Shown here piece by piece: positions 17,570 to 27,299 of a stretch of DNA of 64,000 nt (position 1 is its first letter; each line of letters starts with the position of its first letter). Made by a program: the position numbers and the translations under genes. The stretch lies in the NCBI GenBank assembly GCA_014872875.1, contig WKFI01000002.1, positions 101,658 to 165,657 on the forward strand, given 5' to 3'. Below the pieces are notes generated by a model. That model was not told where the DNA came from. It was given only the letters and a program-made list of their open reading frames with translations, and ran no database searches. Source of the DNA: Paracoccaceae bacterium. Lineage in GTDB: Bacteria > Pseudomonadota > Alphaproteobacteria > Rhodobacterales > Rhodobacteraceae.

Positions 17570-18790
17570 CTACCCAAAAAGGTCGTGCGCCAGGTCCAAT
17601 GCCTCGATCAGCGTATCGACCTCATCCGTGGTGTTATACAGACCAAAGGACGCCCGACAGGTGGCCGAGACACCTAGATGGTCCATCAACGGACCAGCGC
17701 AGTGGTGACCCGCACGGACGGCCACACCTTTCTTGTCCAGAATGGTCGAAATGTCATGCGCATGGGCCGCCCCCTCCATGGTGAAGGAGAAAATCGCTGC
17801 CTTGGTGCGAGTGGTTCCCTGAACGCTCAACCAGTTGATCCCGGTCAGACGCTCCAGCGCATAGTCACGCAGGCTGGCCTCGTGGGCGGCGATGTTTTCC
17901 ATCCCCAAGTCCATCATGTATTCAAGCGCCACACCCAAACCGATTGTTTGAACAATGCCTGGGGTTCCTGCTTCGAACTTCATGGGTGGATCATTGTAGA
18001 TCACCGCGTCCTTGGAGACTTCCTTGATCATGTCTCCGCCCCCGATAAAGGGACGCATTTCTGCCATTCGCTCGGGACGGATATAGATCGCGCCGGACCC
18101 CGAGGGCCCATACAGCTTGTGTCCGGTGATCGCAAAGAAGTCACAACCGATGTCCTGAACGTCCACCGGCATATGCACCGCGCTTTGCGAGCCATCGACC
18201 AGCACAGGCACGCCTTGGGCATGGGCGCCCTTGGTTATGGCTTTGACATCAACCACCGTCCCCAGAACATTGGAGCACTGGGTGATGGCAACCAGCTTGG
18301 TTTTGGGTCCGATCGCGTCCAGCACGGCCTGCGGGTCCAGGCTGCCATCCGCAGCCACGTCGACCCATTTCAGGACGACCCCCTGTCGTTCGCGCAAAAA
18401 ATGCCAAGGCACGATATTTGCGTGGTGCTCCATCACCGACAGAACAATCTCATCCCCGGCTTCCATGCGCGGCATTGCCCAGCCATAAGCCACCAGATTG
18501 ATGCCTTCGGTTGTGCCCGAATTTAGAACGATGTGATCTTCGTGACCGGCGTTCAGGAACGTTGCTATGGTACCGCGAACACTTTCGTATTTTTCGGTCG
18601 CAAGATTAGAAAGGTAATGCAAGCCCCTGTGAACATTTGAATATTCTTCGGCATAGGCTTTGGTAACCGCATCGATTACCGCCTGCGGTTTCTGTGCCGA
18701 TGCCCCGTTGTCCAGATAGGTCAGAGGCTTTCCGTTCACCTGTCGCGACAGAATAGGAAAGTCGGATCGGATTTTTGCGATGTCATACAT
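17570..18790 (-). CDS. sufS: Cysteine desulfurase SufS
   Basis: 406 aa group II cysteine desulfurase. PLP lysine is in ITGHKLYGPSG and the persulfide Cys in RAGHHCAGPLM; TYLDNGASAQKP near the start is typical. It takes sulfur from cysteine for Fe-S cluster assembly on SufBCD. It is the last gene of the long suf operon and overlaps the upstream YIP1-like gene by 8 bases. No SufE, SufA or SufT homologue follows; the tRNA-Arg comes next. Confidence 0.95.
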   Translation of the reverse strand: MYDIAKIRSDFPILSRQVNGKPLTYLDNGASAQKPQAVIDAVTKAYAEEYSNVHRGLHYLSNLATEKYESVRGTIATFLNAGHEDHIVLNSGTTEGINLVAYGWAMPRMEAGDEIVLSVMEHHANIVPWHFLRERQGVVLKWVDVAADGSLDPQAVLDAIGPKTKLVAITQCSNVLGTVVDVKAITKGAHAQGVPVLVDGSQSAVHMPVDVQDIGCDFFAITGHKLYGPSGSGAIYIRPERMAEMRPFIGGGDMIKEVSKDAVIYNDPPMKFEAGTPGIVQTIGLGVALEYMMDLGMENIAAHEASLRDYALERLTGINWLSVQGTTRTKAAIFSFTMEGAAHAHDISTILDKKGVAVRAGHHCAGPLMDHLGVSATCRASFGLYNTTDEVDTLIEALDLAHDLFG

Positions 18791-19370
18791 TGGTTAGTCC
18801 TACGACAGAGCCCCCGACAAGGGCGATCAGCAAAGATAGAGCAAACGCGATAGCGAACAAGGCCACGACCAACACGCCTGCAGCGCGACCCAGCGAGTTC
18901 AATTGATGAGCCTGCGAAATGAAGTGCAAAAGGACATAAACCCCATAGGCCATCGCCGCGAGAGAGGCCAAGCTTGCCAAAGGTGGAGCTACCATGACCA
19001 AGAAGACCAGAACGATCTGGATACCCACCTGAAGCAACTGCCACCAAACCAGAACAACCATGATGTCATTCAAACTGCCGTGGCCCTTCATCCAACCACC
19101 GGCCAGATAAATGCCATAGATGAACAGTAACTCGCCGATACCGACGACACCCAGATACATCCACGTCTCTGTGAAGACAGCCGGCGTACTGGGGTGCGGC
19201 GGATAGATGAGGTTTTGAAACGTCATCATGGCCGTGCTGAGAATTACAGCGAGAAACAACGCTATCCAAAGAACGTCTCGCCCCAAACTCATGGCCATGA
19301 GCTGGCGTGCCGCAACATCCGGTTGCCGCAGGGTCGTTAAAGTCAATGCCTTTAGGTCGCCAGCCGTCAT
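18783..19370 (-). CDS. YIP1-family membrane protein
   Basis: 195 aa from the ATG at 19370 (MTAGDLKALTLTTL); the frame extends 22 codons further but the inner start fits better. Five hydrophobic segments are visible, including VLWIALFLAVILSTAMMTF, LGVVGIGELLFIYGIYLA and GVLVVALFAIAFALSLLIAL. YIP1-like proteins are common in alphaproteobacterial suf operons; their function is unknown. It lies between the other YIP1-like gene and sufS. Confidence 0.75.
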   Translation of the reverse strand: MTAGDLKALTLTTLRQPDVAARQLMAMSLGRDVLWIALFLAVILSTAMMTFQNLIYPPHPSTPAVFTETWMYLGVVGIGELLFIYGIYLAGGWMKGHGSLNDIMVVLVWWQLLQVGIQIVLVFLVMVAPPLASLASLAAMAYGVYVLLHFISQAHQLNSLGRAAGVLVVALFAIAFALSLLIALVGGSVVGLTNV

Positions 19371-19855
19371 AGCGATCCCGCCTTGTATCCTTGAACCAGG
19401 CAACTGATCCAAAACCACGCAAAGAGCAAGAACCAAATCAACCCCACAACCTGCTGTGCGGCGCCTGGTCCGATGAAACCAGCAACAAGACCATGAAGCA
19501 GAGCCAGCGGGCTTGCTGCCAACAGGGCCCAGAACAATGCCAGCCGGGCCGTGTAGCTATCCCCTCGCCCGCCGACTGCCCGGGCAATGAGATGCGTTAC
19601 CCAGGCCAAAACATACAGAACCAGTGGCAGGATGAAGATAAGCGCCAAAAGCGCGCCCCCCATCAACATGTTCAGATCGCTGCTTTCCAAATGCGCTTGA
19701 CGTGCCAAAGACGGCAAGCGGGCAAAAAACATGAGAATGCAGCCTCCCATCAGGAAAGCCAGCGCCCGGTCTTCGCGTTGCCCCATCGAGACAAGCCGCG
19801 CCATTACTCGGCGCGGCCCTCGATAGGTTGCTGTGATATCGGTCGTAACGGGCAT
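19367..19855 (-). CDS. YIP1-family membrane protein
   Basis: 162 aa with about four hydrophobic segments (ALAFLMGGCILMFFARL, ALLALIFILPLVLYVLAWV, LALFWALLAASPLALLHGLV, VVGLIWFLLFAWFWISCLV). It overlaps the next gene by 4 bases and its start overlaps the sufD stop by one base, so the three are translationally coupled. The function is unknown. Confidence 0.75.
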   Translation of the reverse strand: MPVTTDITATYRGPRRVMARLVSMGQREDRALAFLMGGCILMFFARLPSLARQAHLESSDLNMLMGGALLALIFILPLVLYVLAWVTHLIARAVGGRGDSYTARLALFWALLAASPLALLHGLVAGFIGPGAAQQVVGLIWFLLFAWFWISCLVQGYKAGSL

Positions 19856-21135
19856 CAGCGGCGGCGGGCCAACCAGCCTTCGAGACGAGACACGATACCT
19901 TCAGCCAAACCGTCATCCTCAATTTCTTCCACAGCTTCAGCCAGGAAAGCCAGGGTCAAAAGAGCCGTGGCCTCGTCCACGGGAACACCGCGGGACCGAA
20001 GGTAATACAATGCGGTTTCGTCAATCGCACCCGAAGTCGACCCATGCGAGCAGGCAACGTCATCCGCATAGATTTCCAGCTCCGGCTTGGCCAGAAACTG
20101 ACTGTCATCATCAAGCAGAAGAGATTGGCTGATCTGGTATCCGTCGGTTTTCTGTGCGCCTTCCTTTACAAGGATCTTGCCCTGAAAAACGCCAGTCGCG
20201 CCGTTACGCAACACCTTCTTGAACACCTGACGGCTTTCGCAATTGACCGCATCATGAGTGATGAAAACCGTGTCGTCATGATGGAAGTCACCATCGCCGA
20301 CACACGCACCGGCGACGTGCGCCACGGCATCATCGCCGGTCAGCTCAACCACCTGTTCGTTGCGCGTCAGGACACCATTCACTGTCAACGTAAACGATTT
20401 GTAGACAGACTCTTTGCCCAAGCGCGCAAACATGTATGTCGCTGCGCGGCGTTCGTGATCGCGGCCCTGCGCACGCACGTGATGCAGAACACCACCGTCG
20501 GCGATGTCCATTTCCATACATTTGTTGAACCTGGACGCGGCGGGGCCATTCTCCAGAATGGTTGCCTCGGCCCCGGTTTCCACACGCACCACATTATGCA
20601 GCATCGCATCGGAGTTTTCGTCCGAGTGCTGATAGATCAGGCTGATCGGTTTGGAGGGCTTGCCAAAAACATGAATGGCAACACCGTCTTCTGCAAACGC
20701 CGTGTTCAGCGCCGCAAGCGGGCGCTCCACCGGGGTCTGACCACGGGCTTCAAGCACGCCATAGACGTCCTTGGCCCAGTGAATGTCCTTGCAGCAAATA
20801 TCCTCCAACCGGTCGATCCGTACACCTTCCATCTCAAGGTCATCAGATTGCTCGGGATCGAAGACACCGTCCACGAATACGATTTTCAGTCGAGATACAC
20901 CGCTGAACATCATTGATTCATCGGTTTTGAACAATGATGCCTTTGGGGCTCCGGGCTGCACCAAGGTGTCCGGACGCGTGTATTTCCAATACTCATCGCG
21001 CCGCGTCGGCAACCCCATGGTTTGTACACGGGACAGTGCCGCCGCTCGGGCCGCCTTGAGGCAACCGCCTTCAGGCAGCGTCATGCTGTCCAGACGCGCC
21101 TCGGTCGCGTTCTGTTTCACCTGCGCCAGTGCCAT
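19855..21135 (-). CDS. sufD: Fe-S cluster assembly protein SufD
   Basis: 426 aa. The C-terminal half has the SufB/SufD beta-helix signature: FQGKILVKEGAQKTDGYQ, LEIYADDVACSHGSTSGAID and YYLRSRGVP. The His in CSHG is the conserved residue at the SufB-SufD interface. It forms the SufBC2D scaffold with SufB and SufC. It begins one base after sufC ends. Confidence 0.94.
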   Translation of the reverse strand: MALAQVKQNATEARLDSMTLPEGGCLKAARAAALSRVQTMGLPTRRDEYWKYTRPDTLVQPGAPKASLFKTDESMMFSGVSRLKIVFVDGVFDPEQSDDLEMEGVRIDRLEDICCKDIHWAKDVYGVLEARGQTPVERPLAALNTAFAEDGVAIHVFGKPSKPISLIYQHSDENSDAMLHNVVRVETGAEATILENGPAASRFNKCMEMDIADGGVLHHVRAQGRDHERRAATYMFARLGKESVYKSFTLTVNGVLTRNEQVVELTGDDAVAHVAGACVGDGDFHHDDTVFITHDAVNCESRQVFKKVLRNGATGVFQGKILVKEGAQKTDGYQISQSLLLDDDSQFLAKPELEIYADDVACSHGSTSGAIDETALYYLRSRGVPVDEATALLTLAFLAEAVEEIEDDGLAEGIVSRLEGWLARRR

Positions 21136-21891
21136 TTACGCCACCTCGGCCAGAATATCAGCATAGCCGTTGTGTTCGACTTCCAACGCCAGTTCCGGTC
21201 CACCCGACTTCACGATGCGACCATCCGCCATGATATGCACAACATCCGGTTTGATATGGTCCAGAAGACGCTGGTAGTGCGTGATCACCAGGAAGCCCCG
21301 ACCCGCGTCACGCAATGCGTTTACACCTTCCGAAACCAGTTTCATCGCGTCTACATCAAGACCCGAGTCGGTTTCGTCCAGGATGCACATCTTGGGTTCC
21401 AGCATTGCCATCTGCAGGATCTCGTTGCGCTTCTTTTCACCGCCCGAAAAGCCAACGTTGACCGGACGTTTGAGCATTTCGGCGTCGATTTTCAGCGTCT
21501 TTGCCTTGGCGCGGACCACCTTGAGGAATTCGGCCGCCGACAGTTCCTCTTCTCCTCGGGCCTTTCGCTGCGCGTTTACAGCTGTGCGCAGGAAGGTCAT
21601 GTTACCAACGCCCGGAATCTCGACCGGGTACTGGAAGGCCAGAAACATACCCAGGGCGGCGCGCTCTTCCGGCTCCAGCTCCAGCAGCTCCTCGCCTTCC
21701 AAGGTGGCGGAGCCTTCGGTCACTTCATAGCCGTCACGCCCGGACAGAACATAGGACAGGGTTGATTTCCCCGACCCGTTCGGCCCCATGATCGCGTGGA
21801 CCTTTCCAGCCTCGATCGTCAGGTCGACCCCTTTCAGGATTTCTTTGTCTTCTTCTTCAAGTTTGACGTGCAGGTTCTTGATTTCCAGCAT
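21136..21891 (-). CDS. sufC: Fe-S assembly ATPase SufC
   Basis: 251 aa ABC-type ATPase: Walker A GPNGSGKST, Q-loop FLAFQYPVEIPG typical of SufC, signature SGGEKKRNEI, Walker B MCILDETDSGLDVD and VITHYQR. It drives conformational change of the SufBCD scaffold. It lies 32 bases after the pyruvyl transferase and is coupled to sufD. Confidence 0.95.
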   Translation of the reverse strand: MLEIKNLHVKLEEEDKEILKGVDLTIEAGKVHAIMGPNGSGKSTLSYVLSGRDGYEVTEGSATLEGEELLELEPEERAALGMFLAFQYPVEIPGVGNMTFLRTAVNAQRKARGEEELSAAEFLKVVRAKAKTLKIDAEMLKRPVNVGFSGGEKKRNEILQMAMLEPKMCILDETDSGLDVDAMKLVSEGVNALRDAGRGFLVITHYQRLLDHIKPDVVHIMADGRIVKSGGPELALEVEHNGYADILAEVA

Positions 21892-21923
21892 GTTATCCTC
21901 GTCTTTGATCGCAGGCGACGTGC

Positions 21924-22742
21924 TTAGTTAACGCCGCTAACCGTGGTGGCGCGCAAGGGCGCCGGAAAACTGTCACGCAGGGCTTCCTGAGCCAGGGCAA
22001 TACCGTCGGCATGGGGAAGCGGTTGCGTGTTAGTCAGTGTCTTGAATTGGCTGGGAATGTCCTTCCACGCCAAAGGAGTGATCATCGCGCGTCCGATAGA
22101 GGCCGCGTAGTCATGATACTTGAAATGCGATTGCTCGCCGGGATCCATCCAGGTGGATGGCACGCCGTAAGCGTCCGCAGTCACAAGGCCGTGCAGAGAC
22201 GACGCACAGACATGCGCGCAGGCACCAATAGCCCGGCAGACGGTTTCGGCATCATCCCGAACGTCGATCAGCTGCAACCGCGGATCGGCGTCTACAAGCG
22301 CACGGATCTGCGGATCGTCCAACTGGGTATGATGCGGCACCAACCCGATAACGTCACCCCTTTCGGGACGATCGCCCAAAGCATTCGCAATCAACAGTCC
22401 CGGATCTCCGAACGCTTTCGGTTTCAATCCCAAGAGAGAGGCCGTGACCGGACCGCGCAGCAATGCAATGTCCACGTGTTTCAAGAAATCCCGCGGAACA
22501 TGATGCAGCAGTCCCGAGCCCCAAATCCACGGTCGATGCTTGCCGCCCTCGGCAAACTTGCGGCGAACGATCTGCAGAATCGAACCAACAGCACAGATCT
22601 GAGCGCCACCGACCCCACTATGCTCGACCGTCCTGCCCGATACATGTTCGACAACAATCCGGCTGAGGGCGTCCCCGAAATTGGGAACACCTTTCCACCA
22701 GAACAGTCGCAAAGGTGTCTGATATGTGACCTGCTGATCCAT
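21924..22742 (-). CDS. Polysaccharide pyruvyl transferase family protein
   Basis: 272 aa. It has the family's N-terminal NFGDALSRIV, IWGSGLLH, ALLRGPVTASLLG and the later ASSLHGLVTADAYGVPS, where the nucleotide-sugar-binding His and Ser sit. Relatives transfer pyruvate to sugars of exopolysaccharides, but some act elsewhere. It starts directly after the YbjQ-like gene, inside the suf operon between sufB and sufC, which is odd for a surface-sugar enzyme. Confidence 0.8.
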   Translation of the reverse strand: MDQQVTYQTPLRLFWWKGVPNFGDALSRIVVEHVSGRTVEHSGVGGAQICAVGSILQIVRRKFAEGGKHRPWIWGSGLLHHVPRDFLKHVDIALLRGPVTASLLGLKPKAFGDPGLLIANALGDRPERGDVIGLVPHHTQLDDPQIRALVDADPRLQLIDVRDDAETVCRAIGACAHVCASSLHGLVTADAYGVPSTWMDPGEQSHFKYHDYAASIGRAMITPLAWKDIPSQFKTLTNTQPLPHADGIALAQEALRDSFPAPLRATTVSGVN

Positions 22743-23057
22743 TCAGCCCAGAACCACCGCAGTTCCACTGGCTGAAACCATCAGCATCGAATCCGCGACC
22801 ACTTCGTAATCCAGATCCACGCCGACCACAGCATTGGCCCCCAAGGCATCCGCACGCTGCTCCAGCTCGGCCAACGCCGTTTCGCGTGCATCCTGCAGCT
22901 TGGATTCATAAGCGCCGGACCGACCGCCGACGATGTCGGTTATCGAAGCAAAGATATCCCGCACCACATTCGCACCCATGATGGCTTCCCCCACCACGAT
23001 GCCTTTGTATTCAGCGATCTGATAGCCTTCGACATTTGGCGTCGTCGTTACGATCAT
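22743..23057 (-). CDS. YbjQ/UPF0145-family protein
   Basis: 104 aa, one domain. Typical sequence: [30 protein letters not shown], and [15 protein letters not shown] near the C-terminus. The family is a pentameric fold sometimes called heavy-metal-binding; the role is unknown. It overlaps the FkbM gene by 4 bases and abuts the pyruvyl transferase gene, so the three form a coupled insert in the suf operon. Confidence 0.88.
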   Translation of the reverse strand: MIVTTTPNVEGYQIAEYKGIVVGEAIMGANVVRDIFASITDIVGGRSGAYESKLQDARETALAELEQRADALGANAVVGVDLDYEVVADSMLMVSASGTAVVLG

Positions 23058-23971
23058 CCTTCGGCTCCCAGCATCCAGGGTGGCAATTGATCCAGAAACT
23101 TTTCAGGAACCGAAGGCTCCAGTTCTCCACGATCCACTAGGGCGTCAAGGCAGAACACCGTCAGATCAAAGCTGTCAAAAACGGTCCCGGAGACCATCGC
23201 CAGTTGTTTGATCTGTTCACTGCTCCAGTCATGGATGGTTTCGGGGTCACGAATGTAAATCGCGTCACCATCCATCAGCTGGTTTCGAAAGACTTTGGCC
23301 TTCATCCGAGAGCGCTGCGTATTTCCGATCACTGTTGCCTTAGCAAACACCAGCTTGTGCAGAACAAACCCCTGATCATGCAACTCCACATCCAGCGGAC
23401 CCCACAAAGGTTCGCCTTCATACATCCGATAAAACCGGACTTCGGGTACCACGCACACCGCCTGGGAGAGCTTGTCCCGACCGGTACTGATCACGTCCAG
23501 CTCGCCGCCCTGAATGTCGATCTTCAGGACATCAGGCTTCGGCATTTCGTCGTTGCTTATGTCGTCCAAAGCAACAAGGTCGATTTCAACGCCTTCCAGA
23601 TGCGGTTTGTGCCAACCCGGCTTGCCCAGAAATGCGACCGACTCCTTGCGGATCGGATAGGTCGATCCCAACCCCGACTGCGGGTGCGCGTGGAACATTC
23701 CCTTGCCTGTACGGCCAATCGCCTTTTGCAAGTAATGGGTTCCGGGCCGTTGATCCTGAATAAGCGCCTCATAGGCGCTTTCTTCGGGTTCGAAGCCCCA
23801 AACTTCACACCCGCCAAGCGTAAGCAGGCCGTCATAGTCGGGTACGTTGATCGGGTTGGCGCCGACGTCGGCAATCCTCAAAGGTCGTTCCGGCACGAGG
23901 GCGTCGCGCAGGAACGTAACCCGCCGCGCCAGCATCTTGTGCTTTCGCGTCTCCGGCAACTGCTCGTTCAT
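23054..23971 (-). CDS. FkbM-family methyltransferase
   Basis: 305 aa. [17 protein letters not shown] resembles the AdoMet-binding loop, followed by WGFEPEES. The central [19 protein letters not shown] is the FkbM signature, in which the Asp/Glu side chains help bind AdoMet. The acceptor is unknown; FkbM proteins often methylate sugars or lipids. It lies 44 bases after sufB and is coupled to the YbjQ-like gene. Together with the pyruvyl transferase it hints at a glycan-modifying pair transcribed with suf. Confidence 0.82.
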   Translation of the reverse strand: MNEQLPETRKHKMLARRVTFLRDALVPERPLRIADVGANPINVPDYDGLLTLGGCEVWGFEPEESAYEALIQDQRPGTHYLQKAIGRTGKGMFHAHPQSGLGSTYPIRKESVAFLGKPGWHKPHLEGVEIDLVALDDISNDEMPKPDVLKIDIQGGELDVISTGRDKLSQAVCVVPEVRFYRMYEGEPLWGPLDVELHDQGFVLHKLVFAKATVIGNTQRSRMKAKVFRNQLMDGDAIYIRDPETIHDWSSEQIKQLAMVSGTVFDSFDLTVFCLDALVDRGELEPSVPEKFLDQLPPWMLGAEG

Positions 23972-24015
23972 GATGTGCGCCCTTTGTTGTTTACTGGTTC
24001 ACCCCAGAGGACTGG

Positions 24016-25542
24016 TCAGCCCACTGATCCTTCCAGCGAGATCGCAACGAGTTGCTGAGCTTCCATGGCAAACTCCATTGGAAGCGCCTGAAGCACGTCC
24101 TTGCAGAACCCGTTGACGACCAAAGCAACGGCTTCTTCCTCGTCCATGCCCCGCTGGCGACAATAAAACAGCTGATCGTCATCCACCTTGGAGGTGGTCG
24201 CTTCATGCTCCACCCGGGCCGAGTTATTCTTCACTTCGATATAGGGCACGGTGTGAGCCCCGCATTTATCGCCGATCAGCAGGCTGTCACACTGAGTATA
24301 GTTGCGCCCGTTCTTGGCCTTGGGGTGCATCGACACCAGACCGCGATAGGTGTTCTGTGCCTTGCCGGCGCTGATCCCCTTGGACACAATGCGCGACTTG
24401 GTGTTCTTGCCCAGATGCACCATCTTGGTACCGGTATCGGCCTGTTGATAGTTGTTGGCAATCGCGATCGAATAAAACTCGCCCTGGCTGTCATCGCCCC
24501 GCAGGATGCAGGACGGATATTTCCACGTTACCGCCGAACCTGTTTCGACCTGTGTCCACATCACCTTGGCCCGGTCACCGCGGCAATCGGCGCGTTTGGT
24601 CACGAAGTTATAAATGCCACCTTTGCCATTCTCGTCCCCGGGGAACCAGTTCTGAACAGTCGAATATTTCACCTCGGCATCTTCTTCGATGATGATTTCC
24701 ACCACTGCCGCATGCAATTGCGCGGTGTCGCGCTGTGGCGCGGTGCAGCCTTCGAGATAGGACACATAGCTGCCCTTGTCTGCAATGATCAGTGTGCGTT
24801 CAAACTGACCGGTATTCTCGGCGTTGATGCGAAAATAGGTGCTCAGCTCCATCGGGCAGCGCACGCCCGGCGGCACGTAGACAAACGAGCCGTCCGAAAA
24901 AACTGCCGAGTTCAGAGTGGCATAAAAATTGTCCGAAGCAGGGACAACCGTGCCCAGATACTTTTTGACCAGTTCGGGATGTTCCTTGATCGCCTCCGAG
25001 ATCGAGCAAAAGATCACACCGTGCTTTTTCAGCTCGTCCTGGAACGTGGTGCCCACCGAAACGGAATCGAACACCGCGTCGACGGCCACTTTACGACCTT
25101 CGGCAGGAGCGTTTTCAGCGCCTTCGATACCGGCCAGAATCATCTGTTCCTTGAGCGGAATACCCAGCTTTTCATATGTGGCAAGCAGCTTGGGGTCGAC
25201 CTCATCGAGCGACTTGGGCTTTTCTTCCATCGATTTCGGACGGGCATAGTAGTACTGATCCTGAAAATCGATCTCGGGATAGTTGACCATGGCCCATTTA
25301 GGCTCGTCCATCTGGGTCCAGCGTTCAAACGCGGCCAGCCGCCACTCGGTCATCCATTCCGGTTCGTCATTCTTTCCGGAGATCAGGCGCACGATATCGG
25401 GGTTCACGCCTTTGGGCGCGTATTCCATCTCGATCTCGGTTTCCCAGCCATACTTGTAAGTGCCCATTTCGCGGACGGCATCAACCGTTTCCTGATCAAC
25501 CCCATCTTTGACTTGCACTTGCTCTATAGCGCCCATGTCCAT
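24016..25542 (-). CDS. sufB: Fe-S cluster assembly protein SufB
   Basis: 508 aa, with the strongly conserved SufB sequence: [40 protein letters not shown] and [20 protein letters not shown], followed by the [16 protein letters not shown] beta-helix end. It is the cluster-building scaffold of SufBC2D. It is 9 bases after the nifS-like gene, and a 2.1 kb three-gene insert separates it from sufC. Confidence 0.96.
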   Translation of the reverse strand: MDMGAIEQVQVKDGVDQETVDAVREMGTYKYGWETEIEMEYAPKGVNPDIVRLISGKNDEPEWMTEWRLAAFERWTQMDEPKWAMVNYPEIDFQDQYYYARPKSMEEKPKSLDEVDPKLLATYEKLGIPLKEQMILAGIEGAENAPAEGRKVAVDAVFDSVSVGTTFQDELKKHGVIFCSISEAIKEHPELVKKYLGTVVPASDNFYATLNSAVFSDGSFVYVPPGVRCPMELSTYFRINAENTGQFERTLIIADKGSYVSYLEGCTAPQRDTAQLHAAVVEIIIEEDAEVKYSTVQNWFPGDENGKGGIYNFVTKRADCRGDRAKVMWTQVETGSAVTWKYPSCILRGDDSQGEFYSIAIANNYQQADTGTKMVHLGKNTKSRIVSKGISAGKAQNTYRGLVSMHPKAKNGRNYTQCDSLLIGDKCGAHTVPYIEVKNNSARVEHEATTSKVDDDQLFYCRQRGMDEEEAVALVVNGFCKDVLQALPMEFAMEAQQLVAISLEGSVG

Positions 25543-25551
25543 CTCCTGAAC

Positions 25552-26595
25552 TCACGCCACGCGGGCGCGATGTTTCTTTTCTTTCGACAGCCACGCATCC
25601 GAAAAGCGTAACACGTCGTCTTCTGTCGTTTCAGGCCCCAAGGACACACGTATCGCGCATCCAGCGTCGGCCTGGTCTATTCCCATCGCGGTCAGAACTG
25701 TGCTGGCGCGGACTTTTCCGCTTGAGCACGCAGATCCTGCACTAATCGCAAACCCTGACAGGTCCATCTGCATTACCTGTGTTTCACCCTTCCACCCGGG
25801 CGTTATGAAACAGCTGGTATTCGGCAGTCGAACTTCATCTTTCCCGACAAAAATAGTCCGGTCTGCGCCAGCCGCAAGAGCAGTTTCTAGAATATTTCTA
25901 ATTTTCTCAACCCGCTCCCAAACCCCATTGGCCAGGTCCAGTGCAGCCGCTTCAGCTGCGGCCCCGAAGCCCGCAATTCCAATGACATTTTCCGTTCCGG
26001 AGCGACGTCCCATCTCTTGCCCGCCACCCTTGATCCGAGCGGCCAGATCTGTACCTCTTTTCAGGACGAGCGCACCAATGCCCTTGGGCCCACCCAGCTT
26101 GTGCGCAGAAACAAGAGCAATGTCTGCCCCCATCCAATTGAATGCGACCGGCAGCTTGCCAAAAGCCTGTGTCGCATCGGTCACGGCAATCCCGTCAGGC
26201 AAGGTCTGAACGATGCCTGTTTCGGAATTTGCCAATTGCAACACAGAAGAAGGCGGGTCAGCTATGATGACCTGACCCGTAGGTGAAACGGACAAATCTT
26301 CGGCAATCCAAGCACGTACAGCATCATGTTCAACTGCCGATCCATGCAAACCACGCCCTTCCAGGGCAAGGCTTGCGCCTTCGGTTGAACCTGAAACGAA
26401 CACGACGTCCGCCCCATCCGCACCAAAAGCTGCAGCCACTTGCGCCCGAGCGCGTTCCACCAGCGCCTTGGCCTTGCGACCTTCGGCATGCACCGACGAT
26501 GGGTTGCCGCTGATATCCATAGCCGCAATCATCGCCTGCCGAGCCTCGTTCCTCAGCGGCGCTGTAGCATTATGATCCAAATAAACACGTTTCAT
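25552..26595 (-). CDS. Cysteine desulfurase, NifS/IscS class (group I)
   Basis: 347 aa, somewhat short for IscS. YLDHNATAP at the N-terminus, PLP-binding Lys in SAHKLGGPKGIG, EMGRRSGTEN, and the catalytic Cys in SAGSACSSGKVRAS. It gives the suf operon two desulfurases, this one and SufS, as is usual in Rhodobacteraceae. The C-terminal IscU/SufB-interacting tail is short. It lies 59 bases after the iscR-like gene. Confidence 0.9.
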   Translation of the reverse strand: MKRVYLDHNATAPLRNEARQAMIAAMDISGNPSSVHAEGRKAKALVERARAQVAAAFGADGADVVFVSGSTEGASLALEGRGLHGSAVEHDAVRAWIAEDLSVSPTGQVIIADPPSSVLQLANSETGIVQTLPDGIAVTDATQAFGKLPVAFNWMGADIALVSAHKLGGPKGIGALVLKRGTDLAARIKGGGQEMGRRSGTENVIGIAGFGAAAEAAALDLANGVWERVEKIRNILETALAAGADRTIFVGKDEVRLPNTSCFITPGWKGETQVMQMDLSGFAISAGSACSSGKVRASTVLTAMGIDQADAGCAIRVSLGPETTEDDVLRFSDAWLSKEKKHRARVA

Positions 26596-26654
26596 GGATG
26601 CATCTTTTTCAGCAGGCTTCTACCCATGCCTTGACCAAAGTCACGACACGCTAC

Positions 26655-27113
26655 TTATTCATCTACGACGGCAAAAAGGCTTGGTACTGCCGGACAAGGC
26701 GCCAAATCGTTCTTCACCACATCCGACAACCGTGTTTGGTGGAGGAACACGTAAACATGAGCGCTCAATCCTTCCCACAAACGATTTGTCAGGGACTGCG
26801 CACGGCTTCCCGACAAGGCACCGGACGCCCCGGCCCCTTTGTGCATGGCATCAACAGTCTCATCCACCGCCGCCAGAATTTCCGCTACGCGAATCTCCGA
26901 AGCGGATCGCGACAAACGATACCCGCCGCCAGGACCACGAACTGATTCAACCAGCTCAGCACGGCGCAGTTTGACGAACAGCTGCTCCAGATAAGGTAGG
27001 GAAATGTCCTGACGCTTGGAGATCTCTCCCAACGTCACGAGACTGTCAGTGGGCTGCAAAGCAATGTCTGCCAAAGCCACCATGGCATAGCGCCCTTTTG
27101 TCGACAGTTTCAT
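26655..27113 (-). CDS. iscR: Rrf2/IscR-family regulator without the three cluster-binding cysteines
   Basis: 152 aa. The N-terminal winged helix is classic Rrf2: MKLSTKGRYAMVALADIALQ, ISLPYLEQLFVKLRRAELV, SVRGPGGGYRL. In E. coli IscR three Cys follow at about residues 92-104; here that stretch reads HKGAGASGALSGSRAQSLTN, with no Cys. The only Cys is near residue 142 (LAPCPAVP). Rhodobacteraceae IscR is known to bind its cluster atypically, so this may still sense Fe-S status. It is first in the suf operon, behind a promoter overlapped by an Irr box. Confidence 0.9.
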   Translation of the reverse strand: MKLSTKGRYAMVALADIALQPTDSLVTLGEISKRQDISLPYLEQLFVKLRRAELVESVRGPGGGYRLSRSASEIRVAEILAAVDETVDAMHKGAGASGALSGSRAQSLTNRLWEGLSAHVYVFLHQTRLSDVVKNDLAPCPAVPSLFAVVDE

Positions 27114-27212
27114 GCCAGCTTCCCCAATTGCCGTTTTATGCGCGAAATCATTGACGTTCGCGCGGCCAGTGCGTATCTCACCCTGACGGGGTGAACAACG
27201 CGATCACTACCG

Positions 27213-27229
27213 TTTAGAAACGTTCTAAA
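27213..27229. promoter_or_regulatory. Irr-type iron box (ICE motif) in suf promoter
   Basis: TTTAGAAACGTTCTAAA: perfect 7-base inverted arms around a 3-base centre. This equals the Irr-box consensus TTTAGAAnnnTTCTAAA of alphaproteobacteria as I remember it. It overlaps the -10 element of the suf promoter, so binding by Irr under low iron would be expected to repress. It sits 100 bases before the iscR start. Confidence 0.8.
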
Positions 27230-27250
27230 GTGCCCCAGAGTTTTAGTCAA
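27222..27250 (-). promoter_or_regulatory. Sigma-70-type promoter for iscR-suf operon
   Basis: On the minus strand TTGACT (27250-27245), a 17-base spacer, then TAGAAC (27227-27222). The -10 lies within the Irr box. Transcription would begin near 27215, leaving a leader of about 100 bases before iscR. Confidence 0.6.
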
Positions 27251-27299
27251 GAAACTCTGTCGCGCTGCCCGCAAAACCAGACAGGGGACGCATCGCCAT

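Noticed and set aside
24052..25611. Plus-strand frame of 519 codons
   Set aside because: Antisense to sufB, one of the best-conserved genes in the window.
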